DNA of 64,000 nucleotides from contig NZ_JABWGO010000006.1 in the NCBI RefSeq assembly GCF_013363995.1, positions 165,481 to 229,480 of the forward strand. The letters run 5' to 3'. A program made the translations under genes and the position numbers. Below, piece by piece: positions 10,433 through 19,197 of the stretch (the first letter of the stretch is position 1; each line of letters begins with the position of its first letter). The notes below the pieces were generated by a model. The model was not told the origin of the DNA and searched no databases. It was given only the letters and a program-made list of their open reading frames with translations. Source of the stretch: Nonomuraea rhodomycinica. GTDB lineage: Bacteria; Actinomycetota; Actinomycetes; Streptosporangiales; Streptosporangiaceae.

Positions 10433-10630
10433 CGGCTACGAAAAGTTCTAACGGTGTTGACCTGTCCCTCCCTCGTCGGCTTGGTCCCCAGGGTCGCTTG
10501 CGCGCCTCGGTCGATCCAGATCGCATGTAGGCGGCCATGCGAAGGGCGAGCGTCCTTCCGAAGAGAGCCAGGGGCCGCAGTCCTTCCCGGAGCATCACTC
10601 AGCCCTCGAAGTGACCCCTGTGGGGGATGA
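10433..10630. other. Intergenic stretch between WD40 gene and left island edge
   Basis: No convincing gene on either strand; short open frames here lack homology signatures and ribosome sites. It lies between the WD40 stop and the duplicated tRNA-adjacent DNA. Confidence 0.5.
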
Positions 10631-10833
10631 CCTGAGGATCGGCATCGGAGATCATCCCGCATATATCCCGTGATCAAGGTCCTACGGCTGCATGCGGGTG
10701 CCCATGGCGACCCATCGAGGGTATGGGAAGCAAAAGACCTGCGGCTAAGAAACCGCAGGCCAGAGGCAAGAACGCCTGGTGGAGATGAGTGCCCCCGGCA
10801 GGATTCGTACCTGCGGCACCCGCTTTAGGAGAG
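10631..10833. repeat. Left copy of the tRNA-Arg-adjacent direct repeat (candidate attachment-site remnant)
   Basis: About 200 bp here match 43138-43337 in the same orientation, by eye roughly three quarters identical overall. The last stretch (10779-10833 versus 43283-43337) is nearly perfect, with one change in the T-loop. The repeat includes a copy of the tRNA terminator hairpin (10738-10759) and the 3' half of tRNA-Arg, and similarity ends in the anticodon region. Ending inside a tRNA is typical of tyrosine-integrase attachment sites. The two copies bracket the island. Confidence 0.75.
10790..10833 (-). pseudogene. Partial tRNA-Arg(CCT) 3'-half fragment
   Basis: Matches the 3' half (acceptor 3' strand, T arm, variable region and part of the anticodon arm) of the intact tRNA-Arg at 43294-43366. 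One T-loop base is changed (GGTACGAATCC instead of GGTTCGAATCC). Beyond 10833 the D arm and acceptor 5' strand are not recognisable, so no cloverleaf forms. Best read as the displaced end of an integration event. Confidence 0.75.
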
Positions 10834-11341
10834 AGAGGCCGGTACTGCGCTCTTACTAGGACGGACCTGCAGGAACATTCTACGGAGCACTTGCCCTTCG
10901 CTTGATCATCCCGCGCATGTCCCGCGCACGTCGGAGGGCCGCTTGCGAGGTCCAAGGCTTCTCGCGATACATCACAGCCAACGTGGCAACGACTCGGGAG
11001 CGCCTGATGTTGGCCATGGAAGTATGTGCATACCATTACCTAACCTGCGGCGCAGCGCATCGGTGCGACGCTGGACGGTCTGGATTGGAGTGCATATGTC
11101 CATGGCGCCAGGTTCAGTGCTGCTTCCCCCGGCACATCTGTCTGTTCGTGTGCCATGGCATGACACGGATTGGACCGGTCGGGTCTGCGTGGATCCCGCG
11201 CTGAACAACTCGTGCACGATGTTGACGAACATTAAGAAACGTAAGCAGGTAGAGCGAGAAGAGGAGGTTCGAGGGCAAAGTTGGAGGAACGGGGCACCTG
11301 AGCCGGCTGTACCGCCATGCGTCACGGAGCGCGGCGGGTTC
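10834..11341. other. Intergenic stretch, left end of island
   Basis: No recognisable gene. At about 10901-10925 a short motif (GATCATCCCGCGCATGTCCC) resembles segments at 10651-10675 and 43157-43177, so parts of the boundary repeat recur a third time here. The helicase frame is open from 10943, but residues before 11342 look non-coding. Confidence 0.45.
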
Positions 11342-14300
11342 ATGCGAAACTCAGAGTTCTCAGTTCTGAGGACCCACCCTTACGCAAAGCAGCGGTCGCA
11401 CAGTCATTTGGCGGAAACGTCGCTCAGAATGCCTGCATACAGTCTAGAGGCTCTGCCTTTCGGTTGGTTGATGCGTGAAAATGCAGCAAAAATGCAGGCG
11501 GAATGGGGCATATCCTATGATGCAATGGCCGAGGAGGATGCTGACAAGCACATTGGACAGGCTCGCACTTGGGTGCAAGATGGTCGCAACCAGCTCGCGC
11601 TGCTTGACTCCTTTTTCTCAGCTCTCCGCCCAGGCAGCTCGTTGGCCCTTATCTACGCCAAGGATATTCCCCTACTGGAACAGCGTGTTCCTGGAAGCCG
11701 GATCCTCATCGGCGCAGGTATGGTCACTCATGTTGGCAACCATGTCCCGTGGGAAAAATCTCGGCCCGGGCCGCTTGACCCGGTCATGTGGGAGCGGTCA
11801 GTCAGCCACTCGATTCGCGCGCCCTCGTTCAGTGATGGATTCCTCCTCCCATATCAGCAGCTCATGGCCAATCCCGACCTTGTTGGGGAGGACCTGACGC
11901 CGTTCATCGCTCGCACGGCTCCAGAGCTCTTCAACGAGTTCTCCTACGTGTCGGAGCTTGTGAGTCACGACAGTGCCTTGGCGGCTCTGGTGGAGATCGC
12001 AAGGGTCGTGGAACGGCTCACCGGCGTGGCCAACGGCCCTTGGGATGTTGTCACCTCATGGATATCCCAGCGTATGGCTGACATCTGGATCCATCGAGGG
12101 GCGTATCCAGGGCTCGGGTCGGCGTTGCTGGCGGCGGGGATTCCGACGGGGGCTCTGATCGCCCACCGTGTATTCGCCTCCGATCCTAACGCGGAGGCTA
12201 ATCCGTGGGCTGCGCTGGAGAAAGCTATGTCCGAGGCTGCACAGGGCCGGGGAGCGGCTCGGGGGCTGGCGCAAAGGATGGTCCAGAAGATATGGAAGGG
12301 TCTGCTGGCTGATCCCGAGCGCTTTGAACTGCTGCGCCTGCTCGCGCGCTTCTCACTCACAGCTGATCAGTCCAAGAGAATCTTTGATCGGGAGGCACGT
12401 AAAAGGAGCGGCATAACGGTTACCGACAGCGAACTGCTTGAAAACCCCTATCGGATTTACGAGTTGGACCGTGGCAGCAAGGACTCCATCAGCCTGCACT
12501 CCATCGACCGCGGACTGTTCCCGCGAGACGCGGGAGCGGCTGCGGTTCTACTCCGCAGTCCCCTTCCTGACCCGGTCGAGGAGGCCATCGATGACCGGCG
12601 GATCAGAGCCGCATGTGTCTCGATTCTGGAGCGTGCGGCTGAGGATGGTCATACCTTGCTTGACGGGTCGGGGTTGCGGGACCGGCTAGGCGCCATGTCT
12701 CTAGAACCGGTGTGTGACCCAACCAGTGATGCCTTCCGCATTGTGGCCGACGAGTTCGCACCCGTCCTTCGTTCCACGGCTCTGGCTGGCAACAAAGGCC
12801 AGGGCTGGCAGCTTGAGCGTCTTGCGGCCGCGAGTGACCTCATCACCGACGAGGTCCTTCACCGTGTTGAGGCTGGACCGATAGACGTGACGGGTGACTG
12901 GCGAGCGTTGATCGACGCTGTGATAAAGGGAGCCGCGCACCCTGATGACGCGGATGAGCATGAGGCTCGTCAGGAGAAGGCCCGTGCGCTTGAGACGCTG
13001 ATGCGGTCGCGCATAAGCGTTCTGGTCGGGCCGGCGGGCACAGGCAAGACCACCATGCTGCAAGCGCTGTGCTCCCACCCGACGGTCTCCGGGCGGGTCC
13101 TGTTGCTCGCGCCGACCGGGAAGGCGCGGGTGCAGCTGGGAGAGAAAGCTGGCTCACGTGCCAGGACGCTGGCGCAGTATCTACGTCCGTTCAACCGATG
13201 GAATGCACAGACCAATACGTACGACATACACCCCAACGGCAGGAAGGATAACAACGCCTACACGGCCGTGATCGTGGACGAGGCGTCCATGCTTCCCGAG
13301 GAGGCGCTTGCCGCGCTGATTGCCACATTAGGGCATGTGGACCGCCTTGTTCTCTGCGGCGACCACCGGCAGCTTCCGCCGATCGGCGCCGGACGCCCGT
13401 TCGCTGACCTTGTCCAATATCTTCGGGACTCTGAGGGCGCCGAGAACGGGAACGAGACAGCTCTGTCTGGAGGCGGCTTGGCTGAGCTGACCGTCGCTCG
13501 AAGGCAGAAAGACGAGAACGCTCCTCATGGGTCGCAGGGTGGTCGGGACGATCTGGCCGTGGCATCGTGGTTCTCCGTCGATGGTTCACAGGTGGCAGCG
13601 GACGAGGCAATGGCTCGCGTGCTGGCTGGAGAGGGCGATGGGACGCTGGAGATCCGGCGGTGGACTACCGAGACGGATCTGCACAAATCGATCGTGGAAT
13701 GCCTTGTGGGAATGCCCGAGCTGAGCCTGGAGGACAAGAACGCCTATGCTCTATGTCGGTCCTTTGGCGCAGTGATCGAAGAAAGGTTTCCCCGCTTCCC
13801 TGATGGCGGACGAGGCGCGGAGAACTGGCAGTTGCTCTCGCCTGTCCGTGCGCAGCAAGGGGGAATCGTCGGTCTCAACCGGCTCATCAGGCGTGTCTGG
13901 CGCGAGGGGGGCCAACGCCGTGCCCGAAGCAACAACAACTTGCCAAAGCCCATGGGAGCGGACCAGATACTCCTCTTCGACAAAGTGATGATCGGTTACA
14001 ACCGGACTCATGATGATGTTGCGCGCACAGGCGTCCGGGAAAGGATCAAGGGGGATCTTGCCAACGGCGAGATTGGTCTCGTTGTAAACTCGGCAGGACG
14101 AGTGGGCCAGAAGCCCACAGGTATCAAGGTGGAACTGGCAACGCAGGAGGATCTTGTTTTCACCTTCTGGGAGGGCTTGCTCAACGGTGAGGACAAGGAC
14201 CTAGGGCGGGAGATCCTGGAGCTCGCGTACGCGATCACGGTTCACAAGTCGCAAGGGTCCCAGTTCAAGACCACCTTCGTTATTATCCCCAACCCCTGCC

Positions 14301-14893
14301 CCTTGTTGTCGCCTGAGCTGCTCTATACAGCTTTGACCCGTCACCGCGGGCGTTGCGTCCTGTTCATTCAGGGCGATCCGGCCGAGCTGCGGAGAGTTGC
14401 CGGACCACTGCAGTCAGACACAGGGCGGAGACTGACCCGCCTGTTCCACGCGCCCGATCCGTTCAAGGCACCCAACGGACGGACCTTGGACGGAGCGCAT
14501 ATCCACTTGACCGTCAGGGGGGAACTGGTCACCTCCAAGTCGGAGGTGATCGTCGCGAACATCCTTGCGAACCTAGACGTGCCCTACGTTTACGAACAAC
14601 CCCTGGTCATGGCAGACGCCTCACGAAGGCTTCCGGACTTCACCGTTTCTCGAGCGGGACGCCCGCCCATCTATTGGGAGCATCTCGGCATGCTGGATAA
14701 GAGCAGCTATCGGGCTAACTGGGAGGCCAAGCGTCGGTGGTACGCCGACCACGGGATCAAACCGTGGACCGATGGAGGTGGTCCAGAGGGAACCCTCGTG
14801 TGGTCCACCGAGGGCGTTGGTCTTGAAGGGATCAACGCCCAGGAGATAGAGGCTCTGGCGCGACAGGTTTTCGAGATCCCACCATCGAATTGA
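11342..14893 (+). CDS. RecD-like SF1 helicase with C-terminal nuclease-like domain
   Basis: A protein of 1183 residues from the ATG at 11342; the frame is open further upstream but that part lacks protein-like composition, and the ribosome site is weak either way. Helicase motifs: Walker A GPAGTGKT (about residue 562), Walker B IVDEAS (about 644), motif III LCGDHRQLPP (about 672), VHKSQGSQF (about 961) and YTALTRHR (about 996), an arrangement like RecD2/TraA superfamily 1B enzymes. The N-terminal 450 residues form an unrecognised domain with an IYAKDIPLLEQR motif. The last 160 residues contain SEVIVANIL, RRLPDF and YWEHLG, which resembles a variant PD-(D/E)XK nuclease core fused to helicases. 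Likely DNA unwinding and cleavage. It sits in a defence island, two genes from DISARM and convergent with it. Confidence 0.82.
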   Translation: MRNSEFSVLRTHPYAKQRSHSHLAETSLRMPAYSLEALPFGWLMRENAAKMQAEWGISYDAMAEEDADKHIGQARTWVQDGRNQLALLDSFFSALRPGSSLALIYAKDIPLLEQRVPGSRILIGAGMVTHVGNHVPWEKSRPGPLDPVMWERSVSHSIRAPSFSDGFLLPYQQLMANPDLVGEDLTPFIARTAPELFNEFSYVSELVSHDSALAALVEIARVVERLTGVANGPWDVVTSWISQRMADIWIHRGAYPGLGSALLAAGIPTGALIAHRVFASDPNAEANPWAALEKAMSEAAQGRGAARGLAQRMVQKIWKGLLADPERFELLRLLARFSLTADQSKRIFDREARKRSGITVTDSELLENPYRIYELDRGSKDSISLHSIDRGLFPRDAGAAAVLLRSPLPDPVEEAIDDRRIRAACVSILERAAEDGHTLLDGSGLRDRLGAMSLEPVCDPTSDAFRIVADEFAPVLRSTALAGNKGQGWQLERLAAASDLITDEVLHRVEAGPIDVTGDWRALIDAVIKGAAHPDDADEHEARQEKARALETLMRSRISVLVGPAGTGKTTMLQALCSHPTVSGRVLLLAPTGKARVQLGEKAGSRARTLAQYLRPFNRWNAQTNTYDIHPNGRKDNNAYTAVIVDEASMLPEEALAALIATLGHVDRLVLCGDHRQLPPIGAGRPFADLVQYLRDSEGAENGNETALSGGGLAELTVARRQKDENAPHGSQGGRDDLAVASWFSVDGSQVAADEAMARVLAGEGDGTLEIRRWTTETDLHKSIVECLVGMPELSLEDKNAYALCRSFGAVIEERFPRFPDGGRGAENWQLLSPVRAQQGGIVGLNRLIRRVWREGGQRRARSNNNLPKPMGADQILLFDKVMIGYNRTHDDVARTGVRERIKGDLANGEIGLVVNSAGRVGQKPTGIKVELATQEDLVFTFWEGLLNGEDKDLGREILELAYAITVHKSQGSQFKTTFVIIPNPCPLLSPELLYTALTRHRGRCVLFIQGDPAELRRVAGPLQSDTGRRLTRLFHAPDPFKAPNGRTLDGAHIHLTVRGELVTSKSEVIVANILANLDVPYVYEQPLVMADASRRLPDFTVSRAGRPPIYWEHLGMLDKSSYRANWEAKRRWYADHGIKPWTDGGGPEGTLVWSTEGVGLEGINAQEIEALARQVFEIPPSN

Positions 14894-14994
14894 CTGATTG
14901 GCTTCCTGTAGGGGTGCAGGAGTTATCAGTTCCGCGTAGCTCATGACGAGCAGGCTCTTGCCAACTGGATAGCTTGGAGACAGGAGAACCGCGC

Positions 14995-16314
14995 GTGGTT
15001 GCGATCATCTATTGCACCGCCGATGAGCAGAAGCGCCTCCGTGAGCGCGAGCCGTACCCTGACCGCCTGGCGGAGAGATGGACCTCGCCTCAGCCGGCCG
15101 CGAAGTGGCGCACGGGAAAACGGCTGACGTTACTGGTGACTCGGTCATCTAGTGGAGCGCCCAGGATAACGCACATTGGCCGGTCAGCTCTCGGCCGATG
15201 GAAGGGTACCCTCGTGCGAGAAGTCGAGATCACGAGCGTTCGACTCCTCGGCGAGCCGCTCCCCATGTCGCAGCTCCATGACAATGTGCCGCCCTTCGTG
15301 CAGCGGTACCTGAATAGTGCCGTTTGTCTCCCCGATAAGGCCGGGCAGACGCTCACGAGCGTGCTTTTCCTTCTGCGCCCGGCACTCAAGGACATCGTTA
15401 CCGAACTTGAGGAGCCTGATAAGCCTGTTCAAGTCAGAGGGCCCGTCGGTCGCGCGCTCGTTCAGGTGCGTGATGCTGTAGGTAACGCACTCCAGATGGC
15501 AGGCTTCGGGAAAGAGCTACTAGGCGAGTGGTCCCCGCCAGTGGATCTAGAGGTGAGCCGCGAGGGATTTCTTAGCCAACTTCCCGAGGGGAGGGCTCGA
15601 GAAGACCCATTGATCATTCGAGATGCTGAACGGTTCGTGGGGTGGCTTAGAGAAGAGTCCCCTGACGTGGAGTGGAGGGCATTCCGTAGAGGTGGGCAAC
15701 GTCTCATCATCGGTAACTGTAATCGTCAAGCAGACGAAACGGCCATGGGAGTCGACCTCATATACTTCCATGAGACGAGACGAAGTTTCGTTCTGGTCCA
15801 ATATAAGCGACTGGAACGAGCTGATGGCGATTGGTCATATTATCCCTCTCGTGACCGAAGCCTGGATAGGGAACTGGATCGCATGCGGGCCGTTGATGCC
15901 ACGTGCGCAAACGTAAGGGAGGGGGACGACTATCGCCTGAATAGTGGCCCATGCTGGATCAAGCTTTGCCGTAGCGAGACGACTATCCCGCGCACTGACG
16001 AGCTGGTTCAGGGAATGTATCTGACTAGGGCCTACTTCGAGCGACTCCGGAATTCCTCTGGGGTTCTCGACGGGAGTCGTAAGGGTATTCGATTCGGTTA
16101 CAAGACAGTCCCGCGATACCTTGACAACACGACCTTCGGTCAACTCGTGGCTGACGGATGGATTGGCAGTAGTGGGACAGGAAGCGACCTGATCGAGAGG
16201 CAGATTAAAGCCAGTCGAGAGGGTAAACGTGAGATCGTATTCGCCGCCGTTACAGGTGAGGATAAGAAAAGAGCTGAGCGAACGCAGGAACGCCGACAAG
16301 GGATGTTGTTGTAG
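14995..16314 (+). CDS. Uncharacterised protein with D...QxK nuclease-type motif
   Basis: A protein of 439 residues, starting at GTG 14995 with AGGAGA (14982-14987) seven bases upstream; a TTG at 14974 in frame is less likely. The central strand pair GVDLIYF...FVLVQYKRLE places Asp254, Gln269 and Lys271 in the D-(x)n-QxK pattern of Mrr-like restriction-endonuclease folds, preceded by a helix RFVGWLREE. The N-terminal 200 residues and the C-terminal region (NTTFGQLVADGWIG) match no family I recognise. It follows the helicase-nuclease gene by 101 bp on the same strand and probably forms a two-gene unit with it. Nuclease activity is an inference from motif spacing; the protein could instead be a DNA-binding or sensor component. 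Confidence 0.6.
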   Translation: MVAIIYCTADEQKRLREREPYPDRLAERWTSPQPAAKWRTGKRLTLLVTRSSSGAPRITHIGRSALGRWKGTLVREVEITSVRLLGEPLPMSQLHDNVPPFVQRYLNSAVCLPDKAGQTLTSVLFLLRPALKDIVTELEEPDKPVQVRGPVGRALVQVRDAVGNALQMAGFGKELLGEWSPPVDLEVSREGFLSQLPEGRAREDPLIIRDAERFVGWLREESPDVEWRAFRRGGQRLIIGNCNRQADETAMGVDLIYFHETRRSFVLVQYKRLERADGDWSYYPSRDRSLDRELDRMRAVDATCANVREGDDYRLNSGPCWIKLCRSETTIPRTDELVQGMYLTRAYFERLRNSSGVLDGSRKGIRFGYKTVPRYLDNTTFGQLVADGWIGSSGTGSDLIERQIKASREGKREIVFAAVTGEDKKRAERTQERRQGMLL

Positions 16315-16343
16315 GTGGACCTTCCTATAATGGCAGAAGCGGT

Positions 16344-16362
16344 CCTTAACGGCCCCGTTAGG
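16344..16362. terminator. Inverted repeat between convergent genes
   Basis: TAACGG-CC-CCGTTA (16347-16360), extended by one CC/GG pair outside, lies between the stop of the QxK gene and the convergent drmC stop. No T-run follows, so a bidirectional terminator role is tentative. Confidence 0.35.
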
Positions 16363-16457
16363 TCGAGATCTTAGTGTCGGTCTTCCCGAATGGAGGTGTC
16401 TCGTTTGGCATTGGTGAGCAAGCAGCGCGCCCTATATTTGACTACCTGACGCGGGGA

Positions 16458-17198
16458 TCAGGGTAAGTTAATCCGCTCAAAGAGAAAATCCTCCGCTCGA
16501 AATAGCTCGCGTTCCACAGTTTCGGCGAGGTTCCGGTTGTCGATGAGAACACCGAACTCGATGTTGGAGTATTCGGCGCTCCATGAGAAGTTGGCACTGG
16601 TCGTAAGCAGGAACCGATGGTCGACGATGATGAACTTGGCGTGGTTGCGTACGTAGCCGCCGTCGAACTCCTTGGTGCTGAACACGAGCCCGGGCCGCAG
16701 GTGTGCAGCGACCTGGGCTGTCGTCGGTCCCCGGCGGAGCCCCTGCTTGGCTGCCTGGGTATCGAGATAGACCCGCAGGCTGATCTCGGGCCGCTGAGCC
16801 GCCCGGCGGAGTGCTTCCCACAGTCGGGAAGAGCGCTGGAAGTTGAAGGTCGAACAGGTGACGGACTGCCGGGCGCCGTCGACTAAGTGGGTAGCCGAGC
16901 TGGTGAGCGGTCCCGAACGGGCCAAGTGACCCGGCATCGTCCACACCGGGGCGACGCTGGTGGCCGCCGACCGGGCGCCCTCGATGGCCCGTAGCGCAGC
17001 TACCGCCGAATCCGGGCCGATCCGCTGCAGAAGAGCCCGGATCTCAGCGCGGTGGGCCGGCGGGAGCACACGGAGCGCGGCGGTCATGGTGTCGCCATCA
17101 TTCAGCCGGTCGGCGATGCCTTTGGCCTCGGTGGCGGTGAGCTTTTGTCCCAAGTTCCGCGCCGCGCCACCGTCAGTACCCACGGCCGAAGAAGCCAA
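16458..17198 (-). CDS. drmC: DISARM component DrmC, phospholipase D-like protein
   Basis: A protein of 246 residues with one clear PLD/HKD motif near residues 188-197 (HAKFIIVD) followed by TTSANFSWSAEY; the N-terminal part is a helical region rich in Ala. Start is TTG 17198 with GGAAG upstream; it overlaps the end of drmB by 26 bp. DrmC is the last gene of the DISARM core set (drmA, drmB, drmC). In the founding work drmC could be dispensable for protection, and its PLD fold suggests nuclease activity. One HKD motif means a dimer would be needed for a complete active site, as in Nuc-type PLD enzymes. Confidence 0.88.
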   Translation of the reverse strand: MASSAVGTDGGAARNLGQKLTATEAKGIADRLNDGDTMTAALRVLPPAHRAEIRALLQRIGPDSAVAALRAIEGARSAATSVAPVWTMPGHLARSGPLTSSATHLVDGARQSVTCSTFNFQRSSRLWEALRRAAQRPEISLRVYLDTQAAKQGLRRGPTTAQVAAHLRPGLVFSTKEFDGGYVRNHAKFIIVDHRFLLTTSANFSWSAEYSNIEFGVLIDNRNLAETVERELFRAEDFLFERINLP

Positions 17199-19197
17199 GG
17201 TCGCTTCCCCGCAAGTTCACAAGGAACCTACGGTCGAGGAAGCGGTTGGCCCGTTCGCAGGAGGTCTCCGATGCCATCACGCAGCAGTGGCAGGCAGCTC
17301 CGTGTAGGAAGTCTTCCGGGTCCTGGGGAGTGCGCGTGGCGCAGATGGGGTCAGAGGAGCACCGGGTGGCCCGAAACAGTGCGTCGCGGACGACGCGAGC
17401 GAGCCGGGCCGGTTCGCTCAACTGGACCAGGCCGCCCAGAGTTCCATCGCTGTCGGACGCCGTTGTGCAGATCAGCAAGCCGGCGGCAGCGGCGCGACCT
17501 TCGGCTTCCGGCCAGGCGTATAGCCGCTCGCTGAGGCTGGCGGCCGAGTAGCCACAGGTGAGGGCCAGCTCGCGGATGAGGACGTGGGCCAGGGTATGGA
17601 CCAGCCAGTATCGCGGCGGTTTCAATCGGCTGTCCGGATCGATGTCCTCCGCGGTTTCGGAGAATCGGCGGTAGAAGTTCCGGCGATGGGCTTCCCGGTG
17701 CGCTGCCCACTCGGCGGCCTTGTAGATCTGCTCCTCCCATCCGGCGACCGCCGCCTCGTCGAGCTGGAGGAAGATGCCTTCACCGCGGTCTTCGGTGGCG
17801 ACGGTCCATTCCGGGCGGGGTGCGCGGGTGAGTGGGACAAGCCTGCGGGGCAAGTCCCCAACGCGATCCATTGCGTCGATCCGGGTGAAGCCGACGAGGG
17901 CGTTGACCTTGCGGAGTCGTTCGACGGCGAGGACGCGGGTGATCTCAAGCCGCAGCTCGGGGTCGAGGTCTCGTCTGGAGAGTGCCAGGCCGCTGACGGG
18001 GTCCTCATGGCCCGCTCCAAGCGGGTCCTTCTGAAGGTAGCGCCATTCAGGGACGAGAAGGTCCACCGGGTCCCAGGTCCGGAGCTGCTCCTCCTGCTGC
18101 TCGGCAGTGGCGGGCGGTTCTGTGGCCAGGGCGACGACCTGTGCGAGCATGTCGTCGTTGAGATCGGTGACGTCGACCTTTCCGTCGAGGACATCGCGGA
18201 GAATATCGAGGTTGTCGCGATATTTCAGAAGCTTGTCGCCGAGGGCGATACGGACTCGGTCGGCGAGATCGCCTTCCTGCTCTTCCGGGGATTCCGGCAT
18301 GACGATGATCGACTGTGTGGCGGGGAACCACAAGTTGGAGGCACCGACGAGAAGCAGGCGTGTCTCATTGCGGCAGCCGCCCGGCTGGAAAGCATCGAGA
18401 TGCGGGTGGCGTCCGCGGCACCTCGGCAAGTTCAACGCCCCCTGTTCGCCCTGAGCCTCGTTCATGGGACGGCTCAGCCCACAGGAGGCGCACCGGATGG
18501 TCGCGGTGGCACCCCGACCCGCCGTCCGATCGATCATCTTTAGCGCGGGGAACTCCGCCTCGGCACACGGCTTGCCGCGATGTACCCACAGGTCATAAGG
18601 GAATTCATCCAGGTGCCCGTCTACGCAGGCGAGCAGATAACGGGCCGGTACAGCCGGCCGCCGCGTCGCCTGGCGGCTCTTGTCACCCTTGCGACCGGTG
18701 CATTTGCCGTGTTCGAAGCAGGCCAGGTCGGTCCGGTAGGGGTGGGTGTTGGTGTAGGAAAATGAGGTCAGCGGTGCGAGCATGTCACAGCCGGTGCACC
18801 GCAGCCACTGTGGGAAGACGCGGGCTGGCACGCCCAGGTCGTTGCCCTCGTTGGACATGCTGAGCTTCTTGGGCTGCCATGGGAAAGGCCGGAGCTGCAC
18901 GTTGGGAGAACGCAACAGCATGCGCACCACCTCGCGCAGCCGCGGGGCGCGGATCTCCGGGATTCCGTCTCGCCGTCTCCAGATCCGATCCCAGTCGTCC
19001 AACCCGGTAGGCATAATCGTGAACTGCGGCAAGTCCATGATCGAGCCTGGCCCATAGGTGTATATCAGCGAGGAGGGTCGCCCCGAGCCGACCTTGGCCC
19101 GGTTGTGCTTGATCCCCTTCTCTTTCTCCCGCTCCGCGTCGCCGAGCGGATCGACCGCAGAGGCAGCGTCGTAGATGAATGAGGTGTTAGTCGTCAT
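17173..19197 (-). CDS. drmB: DISARM component DrmB (DUF1998 protein)
   Basis: A protein of 674 residues from ATG 19197 (MTTNTSFIYD) with GGAGA just upstream, overlapping drmA by 11 bp; a longer open frame to 19302 is antisense-like and rejected. Cysteine clusters suggest zinc binding: CTGCDM and CFEHGKC in the N-terminal half, CASCG and CRGRH...GGC centrally, and CSSDPIC...ACHCC...SC in the C-terminal DUF1998 domain. In DISARM, DrmB binds DrmA and helps it recognise and load on DNA. Gene order and overlaps place it in the five-gene DISARM operon. A second, isolated DUF1998 C-terminus lies at 37150-37422. Confidence 0.92.
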   Translation of the reverse strand: MTTNTSFIYDAASAVDPLGDAEREKEKGIKHNRAKVGSGRPSSLIYTYGPGSIMDLPQFTIMPTGLDDWDRIWRRRDGIPEIRAPRLREVVRMLLRSPNVQLRPFPWQPKKLSMSNEGNDLGVPARVFPQWLRCTGCDMLAPLTSFSYTNTHPYRTDLACFEHGKCTGRKGDKSRQATRRPAVPARYLLACVDGHLDEFPYDLWVHRGKPCAEAEFPALKMIDRTAGRGATATIRCASCGLSRPMNEAQGEQGALNLPRCRGRHPHLDAFQPGGCRNETRLLLVGASNLWFPATQSIIVMPESPEEQEGDLADRVRIALGDKLLKYRDNLDILRDVLDGKVDVTDLNDDMLAQVVALATEPPATAEQQEEQLRTWDPVDLLVPEWRYLQKDPLGAGHEDPVSGLALSRRDLDPELRLEITRVLAVERLRKVNALVGFTRIDAMDRVGDLPRRLVPLTRAPRPEWTVATEDRGEGIFLQLDEAAVAGWEEQIYKAAEWAAHREAHRRNFYRRFSETAEDIDPDSRLKPPRYWLVHTLAHVLIRELALTCGYSAASLSERLYAWPEAEGRAAAAGLLICTTASDSDGTLGGLVQLSEPARLARVVRDALFRATRCSSDPICATRTPQDPEDFLHGAACHCCVMASETSCERANRFLDRRFLVNLRGSDLGFFGRGY

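Noticed and set aside
10363-10677. Minus-strand frame between the WD40 gene and the island edge
   Set aside because: Partly antisense to the WD40 3' end, no ribosome site, no family features.
10943-11341. N-terminal extension of the RecD-like helicase
   Set aside because: Frame is open but composition is not protein-like and it starts in boundary DNA; the start at 11342 is preferred.
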